A DNA stretch of 64,000 bases from Massariosphaeria phaeospora. Lineage: Eukaryota; Ascomycota; Dothideomycetes; Pleosporales. Of the stretch, positions 34,479 through 46,593 are shown piece by piece (within the stretch, counting starts at the first letter, position 1; every line of letters begins with the position of its first letter). The DNA lies in NCBI GenBank assembly GCA_011032825.1, contig JAADJZ010000036.1, forward strand, positions 186,001-250,000, in the 5' to 3' direction. A program made the position numbers and the translations under genes. The notes below the pieces were generated by a model, which saw only the letters and a program-made list of their open reading frames with translations, searched no databases and was not told the origin of the DNA.

Positions 34479-35865
34479 ATGTCTGGACTAATCGTCCCAC
34501 CCTCGGCGAGTCGCTTCACCCGTCGCATTGACTCGAATGAAGCCACCGCCGAAACCATGGGAATGGGACCTACAGTTGTCGTGCCTCCAAAGCACCTGAT
34601 GGCATCAAGCGAGGCATCAGAGGTTGCAGCCACTATTGAATCTGCAAGACACCGAGTGGATTCGGTAGCCACTCCCGGCACCCCGGGCACCCCTGCCGAG
34701 ACTTCTGTCACCGACAAATATGCATATGCCTTCGATATCGATGTGGGTCTTCTCCTTCCATGCAGACAACGTTTGCTGAATGCTTTTGTGTAGGGCGTTC
34801 TCATCCGGGGAGGTAAACCAATTCCCGAGGCCATTCAAGCCATGAAGATGCTGAACGGTGAAAATGAATACGGCATCAAGGTGTAAGTAATCACTCGACC
34901 TCCCACACCAAAGGCCTTCACTAAGTCATTCCAGGCCCTACATCTTCGTCACTAATGGAGGTGGCAAGACCGAAGCCGAGCGGTGCATTCAGCTTAGCCA
35001 GCAACTGGAGATCGAGGTCTCCCCGGGCCAATTTATCTGTGGTCATACCCCAATGAGGGAAATGGCAGAGCGGTATCACACAGTCCTTGTGGTAGGCGGA
35101 GAAGGTGAGAAATGCCGTCAAGTCGCCGAGGGGTATGGCTTCAAGGACGTCGTCACGCCCGGAGACATAATCAAAGACAACCAGGATACCACTCCTTTCC
35201 GGAAGCTCACCACAGACGAATACAAGAATTCGAGAGCCCGGAACTTTGGCGAAACCGAGATCGAGGCCATCTTTGTATTCGCCGATTCCCGTGATTGGGC
35301 GTCGGACCAGCAAATCATCTTGGATCTTCTCATGTCCAAGCATGGCCGATTAGGGACCCGGTCTGAAAATTTCGACGAGGGTCCTCCAGTCTTCTTCAGT
35401 CACAACGATGTCGTATGGAGCGCCTCGCATGACCTTACCCGCATCGGCATGGGCGCCCTTCGTGTTTCCTTGGAGGCTATGTTCAAGGCTGTAACCGGCA
35501 AAGAACTCCAGACGACTGCATTCGGAAAGCCTCAGATTGGCACCTTCCAATTCGCGACTCGTTTGCTCCAGCAGTGGCGGAAAGACACTCACGGCATTGA
35601 CTCTCCACCCGATACCGTCTACTTCGTTGGCGACACTCCAGAGAGCGACATTCGGGGAACCAACGAATTCGATAAGCACGTTGAGAATACCCACTGGTAC
35701 TCCCTTCTGGTTCGTACTGGCGTCTTTCAGGCAGGTACCAAACCCCGCTTTGCACCGAAGGCTACAGTCGACAACGTACTCGATGCCGTTAAGCACGGAA
35801 TTGAGCGCGAGCACCGCAAAGAAGTGAAAGCGAGCATGCAGGACGTGCCCGTCATCGAAGAGTAG
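34479..35865 (+). CDS. HAD-superfamily hydrolase, CECR5-like (class IIA)
   Basis: Three exons: 34479-34742, 34794-34882 and 34935-35865 (427 aa). Intron 1 (GTGGGT donor, TAG acceptor) splits the catalytic motif, giving FDIDGVLIRGGKPIPEA. Intron 2 joins YGIKV to PYIFVTNGGGKTEAERC. DIDGVL (Asp86/Asp88) is HAD motif I, FVTNGG is motif II, and FVGDTPESDIRG near the C terminus is motif IV with the Mg-binding acidic pair. Together with the IIA-type cap this matches the TIGR01456/CECR5 (HDHD5) group, whose animal member is mitochondrial and whose substrate is not settled. The first 80 residues are Ser/Thr/Pro-rich. The fungal family is usually about 380-430 aa, so the length fits. Confidence 0.9.
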
Positions 35866-38457
35866 ACATCTGGCATCACCTCATACTCGCAACATTAGAG
35901 GCCTTTCCATGCATAGCTTTCGGCGTTCATGTTATATGGTTTTTTCCGGATTCATCTATTTGTAAAATGACCGTGAAACACTGGCGATATCCGGCCAAAT
36001 ACCCTCGGACGGTCTTTTTGAATTTCTACACAGAGGGGGTCTAGGATCACGCGGGACTTTGATCTAGCTACTGATTGGTTATTCAGGTAGCTTGATGATG
36101 TGGGCACCGTTATGAAATCAAATCTTCTTTCCTCGATAAATCTCGTCGCATTGTACTTGTTTCACTCGTTTGGTTATTATTTCCAATCTTTTTGGTCCCT
36201 CTGCATTTCTAACATGTGTCTATCGTGTGCCACCCTAAACCACCACCGTCCTGAGCCAACCTGAACGACACCCAGGACCCAAACTCAGAACTCTCGATTA
36301 CCTTCGGAGTCCCAACGCCACCGCTCTGGCATAATTCGGTTCCGATGCGCACCTATAAGCCCTATAGGGCTACATAGTAACTATGCTAGAAATAAGAGGG
36401 CTTTGTAAAGACAAAAGTAGACTATATACCTATTGCTAAAAGCTCCTAGGCTGTCAAGAGGATCGCCTGAAGTCTTCTATTAGTATATCGGCAATGAATT
36501 ATGTCAGCGCGGTAACGGCTCTGTCTTAGGTACACCGCCTTCACCTCACACTAACGTGCTCATCCGATCCCGCCGACCGGCGCCGACCTCCTGCCACTGA
36601 GACTCGCACCGCCACTAGCCATAGCCCGGCTCTACCAGCCTTAACACCACGCCGTCATCCCCCGGCTCCCCGTCGTCCAACCTTCTGAAATCCTTCGATG
36701 AACGACGAACCACCTTCCTCAATCCCTGTGTCAACTCTCGCGCGGAATGTAGCCTCCCCCCTGCCAAGCCGTCCGGTTTCACGCCACCGTTGGGCTAGTC
36801 GTGCCCGGCTCTTGAGCCGCTCCGTAGCAAACTCCCAACAACATGGATGATGGAGCGCGTCGCGGCGCCGTTGTGTAGCGTTTTGGACGTGCGTACCTAT
36901 CCGACCGCCTTGACTGAGCACTCAAAGTGCCGCGACTCATGTCGGCGAAAGGCTCCCTGTCATTGCTACCCCCGCGGCGCCGGGTGCGCTTCGTAGGGCG
37001 GGGATATCCTGACGGTGGAGAATTGCAAGGCCATCCAGGACAACGTCAAACAGCCCTACCGAGCGAAGAGGCGTACCCCTGACCCGGTCCGGTGTTCGTT
37101 CCTCGTGTCAGAGGCGGCGATCATTCGGCCGATACTGGGGTTGCGCTCGCAAGTCGCAACACATGCTCGATACGGAGCAGGACTGGAGCCAAGATCATTT
37201 CTCCTTCCACTTGAGCCTCCAAACGCAAGGCCCGCCATCTAGCGCGATGTCATTTTTACTGAAGTACGGTACAGGCTACGGTCTACCTCCTCACTCCAAT
37301 CTTTGGACCCCTAACTTACTCACTTCGACCGCCCTGTCCCTGATCGCCTATACCCCTGACCCAAAATTCCTCGCGATTCCCTTTATTCGCAACGCTTGTT
37401 TAGGCCCTGGGTAATTATAGGTATGCCAGCCACCAGAAATGCCCCCACTGTTTGACACTGTGGCTTTGTCTATGGGTTGCGGCTTGCGGCAGCGGAATGT
37501 GAAGCCCCTAGGCTGTCCGACGCGTGGCAGAGTGTGGGATGTGGGGCGTAAGGCAGCCAGGCAGGAGTAGGAGTAGGAGTAAGTGCCGTATCCCGTTTGT
37601 TGGATTAGATTAGACTAGACTAAACAGAGTATATCTCTGCGGCGTACTAGCTTATCTATCGTACTAAATCAAAAGTAATATCCGCATAGTTACTCTCTAC
37701 CCGATGATACTTACTTTGTCTGGATATTTTTTTGACGAGCAACTGTATCACAAGGCGCGTGGGATACCCAAATTGCAGCGTGGAGTTCGGAATAGCTCTG
37801 TAGGGGATTTGTTGGGATCGTCCAGTTTGAGTCCGTGTTGCAGCGAAAGCATATGGTGCTGATATTTGCGTTAGAAGTGGAGGCTATGGATTCTACGAGA
37901 TAATACCGATGACGCTCTTGCGTGTCCAGCACGTTGCACTACTGCAGGTTTACTGATGTTAAGCACTGATGTGTTAAATCTGATATTTGATAGTGGCACT
38001 GAGTAATTCGACGAGGTTGCATCTTAGGCAATAAGCTTGCCTCCCGTCTCTACGTTTGTGACGTTAAGGCCAGCCTTTGATGCGATAGCACGTTGTGGCC
38101 TCAGGGGAGTTATCGAGTGCGTTGTGGAGATGTAGGTGGCGATACTAATTAGCAGGAGCGTAATATGCTACGCACCAATAGAGCAGAGATATACCAAGCA
38201 CCATGTAATGTATCGGTATTAACAAAAGGACGGCAGAGCACCATTTCATCCAAATCAAGTCCTCGGGAAAAAGATGCCGAGACTTTATGCAAGAATATAA
38301 CGCGAGCATATCTTCATTTGTTTTCTTGACATGGGATGAACATTGCAGATCTAGAACAAAGCATAAAGAGAAAATACAGACTGTTACCTAGATATGAAAA
38401 AGACCTCCATGTGTATTTTGTGTAGTCTCTAGCACCGAATAGAGGACTGACCCCACC
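35866..38457. other. 2.6-kb intergenic interval with partial family B element
   Basis: No gene is recognised between the 3' ends of the HAD hydrolase and the multicopper oxidase genes. It contains the one-ended repeat at 36330-36470. The portion around 37.6-38.4 kb is visibly AT-richer than its surroundings. Confidence 0.55.
36330..36470 (+). repeat. TIR repeat family B, solo right end
   Basis: Shares CATAATTC...GATGCGCACCT, GGGCTTTGTAAAGA, GACTATATACC and the terminus CTGTCAAGAGGATCGCCTGA with the right arm of the element at 50.9-51.3 kb. No matching left arm lies within 400 bp upstream, so this is a truncated or rearranged copy. It contains the small palindrome AGCCCTATAGGGCT. Confidence 0.65.
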
Positions 38458-40884
38458 TCAATAGATCCCACTCTTATGAGTGCTTGGAGCCGACCTTGTA
38501 TGGCTCCACGATTCGTGCACTTCGGAGCTTGGAGGCGTCGTGATTGTACTGGTTGGTGCTGTAGTACTAACTGTCTGCAGAGTCGAGATATTCCGAGGTG
38601 TCTCCGTAGAGGCAGGAGGTAATGGCGTTCCCCCAGTCGCATATGCATCGAGCGCAGAATACACGGCCGATACGTCTCCCTTGTTGTAAGCATTGGTACT
38701 GAAGAACCACTCGAGTTTCTTGAGGATTGCGTCCTCGGTGTAGTCTTCGGACTTGATATCCTTGGGTCGAAACTCCGGCTGCATAGGATCAATGAAGATG
38801 GTGGAGTTGTCGTAGCCCCATTTCTCAAGTTGGGTAACGTTGAAGGCGACCAGCATACTGTTTATGTTAGTGAGGAACGTCGAAGCGGTGAAGAAATGTC
38901 TTACTCATGATCCTCGTGAACTAGATTGTGGCAGTGGAACATGCTGATCTTGCGTCAGTTGAAGTTCAATGCCCAGTCAAGGTTGAGCTTACTAGATGCC
39001 GTCCCAAGGGGCATAGCGAGCAACAACTTGAATAGTTTCTCCACCGGCCAGCCAGACCACGTCTTTCATACCGGCCGATTCATAAGGCAAAACCGTGTTA
39101 CGTCCTCCAGTGCGAGAAAGCACCTGAAAGTCAACAAGGTGAATATGCACGGGGTGAGTGCCATTTCCGTTGCCGTTGTGAAGTGTCCAAATTTCATCTG
39201 CACCTCGCTGTGGTCGAGTCAAGATGCGGTTCTCAACATCCGTGAAGCCCACACCGTTAATCAACCATTCTGAGTCGATGCGTTCAAATGTGAAGTCCTT
39301 GGCTGGTGCCGATGTCGGGGGAGGAGGAATGTAGTGCAAGTCGGACGGAACATCACCGTTATTCGTGTCGTCACTAACAGACCCCCCAACAACAAAACGC
39401 ATGACTAAATCGGTGGCGGCATAATCGACGTTCTCTCCCAGGCCTCTCGAGTTCCTCAAAGTAATATTGTGGCCAGCATACTTCGAGAAATCGACAACGG
39501 CTTCGTAGCGTTCGCCCATAGATATTGCGATTGAGTCGGTATTTACGGGGTGTGAGAACAAACCTAAGGAGTCAGCTATTGTTGAGCAAATTCGAGTTGT
39601 TCGCTTACCGCTATCTGAAGCAATAGCGTAGAAGCTCACAACTTCGCCGTCAAGGCCTTCATGGAACGACAGATGGAATGCTACATCTTGAATCAGCCTT
39701 AGTGATTGTCATTACGTAGTGGCGGCATACTTCGACTGACTGCGCCATTGAGAAGACGAAGACGGTACTTTCGAGGCTCTACTTCGAAATACGGCCACGG
39801 CTGACCATTTCTGTCCAAGATCAACATATTACCCTAACGGAAGATATAGATACTCACACTTGGATAATATCACCCCACAAGCCAACATCGTTGTTCGTTT
39901 CGTACCAAAGGGAACCGTTCGCTCTGTATACCCGCGAGGCAAGCCCGAGCGCCACATCGTATTTTCCAGATGGCAGTCCTAAGGCTTGTTCTTCGGGATC
40001 AGTGATAATATAGAACCCCTCCTGGCCCTGGTAGGTGTGTTCACCCGTTACGAATTCAGTATGATCCTAACATCAGTCAGTGCTGAGCTAAGCGCCACCT
40101 GAGCAGCGACCAAGGTAGTCTCGCGCCGCTGACTTACATGATACCATATCGTACGGGCGTTCTGTGCGTTCGGATAATAGTAGTCCTGTAGAAAGTCAAT
40201 TGTGCCACTAAAAAGTCTTGTCTGAACGAGTACCTTATATTGACCAGGTAACGCGTAATCTGCGGCCCATCCATCGAACGGCGCCCGATCTGTCGCAGTG
40301 ATCAATTCCTACCCGAAAGTGATGACAAACAACTTACTGTATTGACCATGAACATGAACAGAGACATTAGTTGGCCCGTTGTTGGTAAACCGAACGACAG
40401 CTTCTAAGTGTCGAATTTCATATCAGCCGCCTTTCCCGAAGGGGGTTTGCTCAGAATGAAACACATACCTCGACCTTGTCGCATAACAAACGTTGGTCCA
40501 GGTGTAATGCCATCGTATCCAATCATGTCACATTCTGGTAGGTTGGGATAGATCTGCTTCTTGAGAGTCTTCACCTCAACCTCATAGTAGTCAATGAGTG
40601 CTCCGGAGGACTCATTAGTGTATGTTCTATTTGAGATTAGCAAGTACATTCGTCGTCTCCATATTGTTATCTCACAATTTAGAGTCTTTGACAGGCGAAA
40701 TAGGGAGAGGGTATTCGAAGAACCACTTATACTCTGGACTGATCCACTTGCCAGTTGGCCTTGGAGCCGAGCTGTTGCCATCAACTGTAGCGCTAGGGGT
40801 GGTGCTAGACGTGTCCGAGGCGAAGACTCCATTTGCAAACAAAGTAGACACAAAGGCAACAACCCATACACGGGCCCGGAACAT
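38458..40884 (-). CDS. Secreted multicopper oxidase, bilirubin-oxidase type
   Basis: Eleven exons: 40884-40676, 40626-40469, 40403-40338, 40289-40234, 40185-40138, 40066-39858, 39810-39731, 39680-39609, 39563-38993, 38943-38905 and 38857-38458 (635 aa). All junctions are GT-AG and the phases agree. The signal peptide is about residues 1-22. Copper ligands are complete: HVHGQ (His139, His141), WYHDH (His179, His181), HPVHIH (His436, His439, His441) and HCHNLVHEDHDM (His493, Cys494, His495, His499). The residue ten after the Cys is Met504, so the type 1 copper has an axial Met, as in bilirubin oxidase and CotA-like enzymes. That class oxidises phenols or tetrapyrroles with four-electron reduction of O2 to water. 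The C-terminal tail is Ser/Thr-rich. Its physiological substrate (pigment, phenolics) is inferred only. Confidence 0.93.
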
Positions 40885-43800
40885 AATGACTTGAGATCTT
40901 TGTATGACAATTTAGGATCTGATGGATTGGAACGGTGGATATTTGCATCTCTTTATTTAATTTATATAGGCCATGAGTCCATGACCTGTCGCGATCCAGG
41001 GCATCGGCATCCGCAGACAGATTGTACCGAACCCGTACAGCACGAGGACATCCTCGGGAACGCACACAACGCCATAAGGGTGTTCAGAGCGCCATGTTCC
41101 CCAGTTTCCTGTGCATGGTCATTGGCGGGACTGGACTTCATAGGCGGCATGTTAACAATGGGCTTAGGGAGCGGAACAGCAGTGTCCCTAGGTACCATTT
41201 ACTCGGTCGACGATAAGACAGTAGAATGGGGCCTTGTATCCAAGGCTAGACAATCTGAAGTCATACTACTCGGGGAATATGAGCTGAATCCATTCCGGTT
41301 TTGTGCGCTCGCGAGTACACGTATGGTTTCGCACCGTAGTCATACAGCAAAAACTATGTTATAGAGGCGATGAGCACGAGTGTTGACGGGTTCCAAGCCG
41401 TGGTGGGGAGTTGCGATGATGGGGAGACGAGCATGTCGTGGAAGATGCGGTCTGCAGGTGCACGCTTGGGTTCTGAGCTAATCCAAGAAGGGCTTCACTA
41501 GTGCATCGGGGAAACCTTGGACGCTTTCCTTGCTCCGAGCTGACCACGACATTTCTCTTCTGCATCCACAACATCGGACAACACGCTCGCTTGTCCGTGC
41601 CGGCAAGAATCGTAGCCTGGTACAGCAGACTTGATGACCCGTCTAGTCATAAGCCGGATCCAAAGGGTCCCTGTGAACCTTAGCTTCGGGATAGTTCGGT
41701 ACAGATTTAGACCTCGTGCGAAGATTCTGACAGGTCCGTTCATGAAACTCAATGGAAACAGGTCTTACTTACAACTGGATATCCCTTGTATGGACTGAAA
41801 TGCTCCTACGCACATCCAGGGCGTTGAGACCTTTGATCGCGGACTGCTAATTTAGGTGAAGTTGTCTCGAAGATCCTTTGATGCCTCCCTACTTTCAACT
41901 GCAGATCACGACTTTCCCGAGATCGACGCGTTTGAGGCGTTGCTGGACCTCAAGCCACAGTTCACCCGCTAGTCTTCGTCCTTACAATCAACGACGCAAT
42001 TGGATCGTAAAACAACGTCGAATCGGGGATCACAATCACCGACGACGATGGTCCAATATTGGCAACTTCGTGGACGTATATTACCTCGGCGAGGATTCCA
42101 AACGAAGAAACAGTCAAACTTCTGCGTGTCACAACATCTCCGGTTGCACATGAAGTTACGTCTCGCAAGGGTACCCGCGCGAATGCATCACACAAAACCA
42201 TGCCTAAGGGATGTTGGAAGAAGGATCTTCGCAAAACCCCCATTGATTGTTGATGGGAAACACACTATAGGATTTCGATTCCCACATATGGCCACGGATA
42301 TCGGCGAAGCAGACTCCGTTGATCCACTGCTAGGGACGCCACCACGAACTCGGGGAGCCGCTCACGGTATGACGTCCGCAGGCTTGACGAGTACTCCTAT
42401 GACGCGGTATTCTTGGAGACTTCTTTTTCAACCCGGGATTCTGCCACTCATGGCGTTGGTTACGCATTTAAGATAGGATAATTAAACTCAGGAAATTCCG
42501 GAAAGTGGAGGCCGTGGAACGGAAAGACGCGCGTCGTCGATTCATTATACTCTGCAGATCAACACCCGGCATCGTTCCTCGCCTCGAAAACGAACTGGCA
42601 TATGTGTATGGCTTGGTCCAGCATACGGCTGACCCAAGTCCCCCACGGTGTATCACTCTTACCCGACTTCACGAACACCGTTTCAGTACTTCCACAATGG
42701 ACGTATGTGCGCATCGGACATACCATGGAAAAGCCAATGAGATGGAGCTCACGTATCGCTAACTCTTTGATCTTGTTGCACGCGTTGAGCACAGCTTATT
42801 AGACGCGAGTACCCGTTTGGGCAACGGCTACACATGACGGAGTTTTCAAGATTGGGCATCCGGAACAAGTCCTGCAGATGATTATCTACTGCTTTTCTAA
42901 GCCGGGTCGTCAACCTAGCTCAGGTACCGTGTCAAAGGCTCGTTGGGCGGTAGATGCGGTGCCTGAACCTTAGCGGTAGATACTCTGGCGTATCCCCCAA
43001 TTTTGCCTACTCTCAGTCGAGACTCTGATCCGGGCTTTCGATGGCTCCCCGGCTTCCTTCCTAGGGCATTCCAATTAGGTCAAATAAAAGTACAGAGGAA
43101 GTTGATATACCATTTGCCCTTGCAGCTCCTTGAGTCCGTGGATGTTCTTGGGGCGAAGAGATGCTTTCCAGAAGCATTACACTTTTCCGCAGACTCAAGA
43201 GTCTTCTTCAAATCCATTAAAAGCCAATTTTCTTTTCACATCTGATGTTCTGCACTAGAGAAGGTCGGCGAAATGGGAAGAGCACCCAAAGAAGTCAATG
43301 AGTCGTCTGATTCAGAACGACAAAGGGCTTGCCACTACTACAGATCGATGCAAGCATTGTAGCCTGCTCTATCTCAACCCATGGGGTCGGCTCGCTGATG
43401 TCTTAGCTAATCGCTTAAATAGCTCGACATCCTTGTTGTATCTGCTCTCATTACAGAACAACATCTTTCAACCTGCATAGCTCGACTCAGCGGCCCCGAG
43501 GGCACATGCGGTACATTAGTGTCGGGAATAGCAATCCATTAGGCTCTCGTTGGGATGGGAAAAGAGCACTCTCACCCTTGTCTACCCAGGCGGGCGTCCC
43601 CCATCTGTGGCGCATGGGGGTCCCTTTCTATGGGTATATGTTTGGTCAAATTGTAGCTGTGTGTCTTGGAGACTAGGTAATGTTCCAACTTAGTATAGCG
43701 TCTGGTAAAGCAGAAGAGATCCGATAGGTCGCTCACTTGATATATGCAGGTGCCTTGCACGTCCTCCAACTGTCTTACCGCGCGCCCCACCCACAACCAC

Positions 43801-44171
43801 AGCCGCCATGCTCCCGTACCCCCTCAAAAATGCCCCAACCACCGCCCTCACCAGCAAGCATCCATCAACATACCGCTTTCCGCCACATAGTACCTCTCGC
43901 CGCACGGCCTCAATATCCGCCTTCCAAAACGCTGTTGCTAAAGTCCCAAGGCGACGAACCGAATTCGCCTAATACCGGTGCTCCAATGATTGAGGGAGAG
44001 GTGAGGAACCACGTAAGGATTAGTTGTTTAGTGCGAATATGTAGACGTAGATGTAGTTGATTGAGGTGGGCAGATGTGTCTGGCCCCACCACTGCACGAT
44101 ATCTAGTCCATATATCCTCTGTAGATTGTAACTTCAACATTACCAACTGATCACCTGCTCTATTCCCACCC
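40885..44171. other. 3.3-kb interval with unassigned coding-like fragments
   Basis: Upstream of the oxidase. From 41.0 to 43.3 kb several short frames look protein-like on the plus strand, for example FDASLLSTADHDFPEIDAF (about 41880), LDEYSYDAVFLETSFSTRD (about 42385) and VWATATHDGVFKIGHPEQV (about 42812). They lie in different frames, are broken by stops, and I cannot join them into one gene or name a family. A decayed gene or several unrecognised exons are both possible. From 43.3 to 44.1 kb nothing is seen. Confidence 0.4.
40961..40968 (-). promoter_or_regulatory. TATA box of the multicopper oxidase gene
   Basis: On the minus strand the sequence reads CCTATATAAATTAAATAAA, with TATATAAA 77 bp before the ATG. 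The spacing and AT-rich context suit a core promoter of a regulated fungal gene. Confidence 0.6.
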
Positions 44172-46159
44172 TCATCGCATCTGAAACTCATCCAACGCCA
44201 TCCCTTTCGCGATCTTCTTGATCAGCGCCTTCTTGAGAAACTGCTCTCTGGCCAGACTCCTAGTTTGCTACGCACAGTCAGCATCCAACTCACTCAGCCC
44301 AGTCATGAACCACATACCTTAACAAAAACATCCGCCCCGACCCTCCCCTTGTCCAGCGCCCTCCCGAGCACGAATAGTGCATCGGCAATGCCTCTCTCCT
44401 CGGCCGCCAGATTGTACAACTGCCCACCCACAATCGTAGGCGCGACGAGGACATCATCCACATCCGGAGCCTTCCTTCTTCGTGCGTCTTCCATAACCCT
44501 GTCGGCCTCGATCATTGCCTCTCTCAAGATATTCTCATTGGACGCCAAAGCCGCGTCTAGTTGTTGAAGTTCGCCCAGCTCAGCTTGGAGTCGGGAGTAC
44601 GCGGTTTGTAGCGCGACTTGCTGTGCGCGGAGAGGTGCTACAGCTGCGTGATTTGAAGATACAGTCTGTTGGAGTTGAGAAACGAGAGTTTGACTTAGTG
44701 CTCGCAAGAGGGCGTCTTTTTCTGGATTAGGCGGAACCGGACGCACAGGTATCGGAACATGGTTTCTCGCTTGAGATGGTATGGTAACCTCGAGGGCATC
44801 ATCGAGAAGGTTTATTGGTGCGGGAGCGGTTTGATGAAGAGGTGGTTGTGGGCGTGATTGATATTGCGGCTGGTATTGTGGTGGGTAATTTTGAGACTGT
44901 GGTTGCGGTACCCGCTGGGTTGATGGGGGGCCAAACTGCTGTTGAGGTGGAGGCGCTTGTTGATATTGCGGCGGCCTGGCGAAGCTCGTTGATGGCTGTG
45001 GAGGTGGTGCTCCCTGTTTATAACGAGATGCTTGCCGATGGTCCTCTGGACTTATTGGACTCACCGGGCTCCCGAGTTCGTGCGAGTTAGGCTGATACCC
45101 GTGCGTACCTAGTGCTTGTACATGCGGACGTGGAACTTCGGGCATGGGTGCAGTACGGTCCATACCATAGCCAACCTGCCTGGGTACGGAATTGTGAGTA
45201 GATGGAGTCTGAGGATGCCAATTGTTCTGGGGTGTATAGCTAGTTTGCTGAGGTTGTGTATATTGTCGAGACTGGTGCTGCTGCTGAGGAGGATGAGGCG
45301 GTAACGGAGGAGGTTGCGAGTACCGGTCCTGCTGTGGTTGTGGGGCGGGTCTGTTCTGTTCGTGCGGCTTCGGTGGTTTTGGTGGAGGCATCGGCGCCCT
45401 AGACGAGATCTGTGGAGAAGGAGAAGCCGTAGAGCCATTCTGCACAGAGCGTCGCCATTCGTTAGGGGGTGGAGGAACGGGCGGAGGAGTTGGTTGCGCT
45501 GGCGCGTCGTATTGGGTTTGCTGCTGCTTGGACCGAACTGGTGGTTCCTTTGCGAAGACACCTCTGAGGACCGCGAGAAAATCAAAGAGAGTTGACTTCT
45601 TTTGCATTAGTTAGCCAATGATTCGCGCAGGCCGAATTACAGTTGAGCGCGTCGAAACTCACATCCCAATACTTGGCCCACTGTGCCAGGTATGGATGGT
45701 ATATCTTGCCATCACCGCTCACATGCTGACCAGGCCGTACCAGCATATCCTGCGAAGGCGTCACATACACTATAGGCGATTCCCGAGGGTATGCGTGAGG
45801 TATCCATATTGCGACCGGAAAGCCGTACGTCGCGCCGCGAAACGTGACGGGGATCGTTCCGCCGAGGAGCAGCAGAAGTGCTGAGGATCCATTCTCGTAA
45901 GCTGGTAGTGTCAGTAAGGGCTGCAGTGTCTCGTAGGGGTTGTAGTGGTGTCAGCGCACTGTAAACTTCGGTTCGCGGAGAGAGGGAGGGATAGTGGGAG
46001 AGGGCCTCGGCGGCGTCGTGGTACGTTCGATTCACGTCTGCGTATTCCTAAGTCCTTTGCATCAGCAACCGATTCTTCGCGCGTGAGGTTTGTGCGGGCA
46101 TTTACACTGGTTAAGATGCTGTACAGCCAATTAAGCACCTTCTCAGGTACACCGGCCAT
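44172..46159 (-). CDS. vps23: ESCRT-I subunit Vps23/TSG101
   Basis: Five exons: 46159-46106, 46047-45960, 45901-45663, 45598-44318 and 44267-44172 (585 aa). Vps23 binds ubiquitinated cargo on endosomes and starts multivesicular-body sorting; in fungi it also supports ambient-pH (Pal/Rim) signalling. The UEV domain (1-about 127) is rebuilt across introns: VPEKVLNWLYSIL, EVYTYENGSSALLLLLGGTI, PVTFRGATYGFPVAIWIP, and YHPYLAQWAKYWD. The third intron uses the donor GTGCGC, chosen because only it restores EVYTYENG in frame. A long Pro/Gln-rich linker (about 150-380), a coiled coil (SRLQAELGELQQLDAALASN) and the C-terminal steadiness box (SLAREQFLKKALIKKIAKGM) follow. The acceptor of exon 4 could be 3 nt later, which would drop one Lys. 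Confidence 0.93.
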
Positions 46160-46593
46160 GCTGCAGGTCGAGGTTCGAGATGGGGCGCGGGGAAGCTGTA
46201 GGCGGGACACGCTGACTTGGAGCCTATGACGGCAGCTTGGCAGCACTTGCTCGCAAGTAAACACCATACAGTCCGCATAGAGCCCCTACTTGCTAGAATC
46301 CTTACTTAAACGGGTTAATTTCTATTACACATTGTATAGTCTGAACCAAGCGCGATGTTATTGGGTATATGGCACACCTCTCGCATCGGAGCAACAAACA
46401 CGAGCATCGTGTACAAGTATGGGTGGTTTCATCAATTAAAAGATCATGTATTTGCTGCCTGATGTGATCACGCAGAGCGGTATTGGTATAGTACAGCCCA
46501 AACTAGTCATTTCGTCGTGAGAGCCTCAGCGAGAGTGGTGCTGGAAAGCTATTCTATCATGTTGTACAACTTGCATCGGGTATAATCAAAACC
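46160..46593. other. Short intergenic spacer
   Basis: This 434-bp spacer serves as upstream region of the vps23 gene and 3' region of the cysteine desulfurase gene, both on the minus strand. No further element is recognised. Confidence 0.6.
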
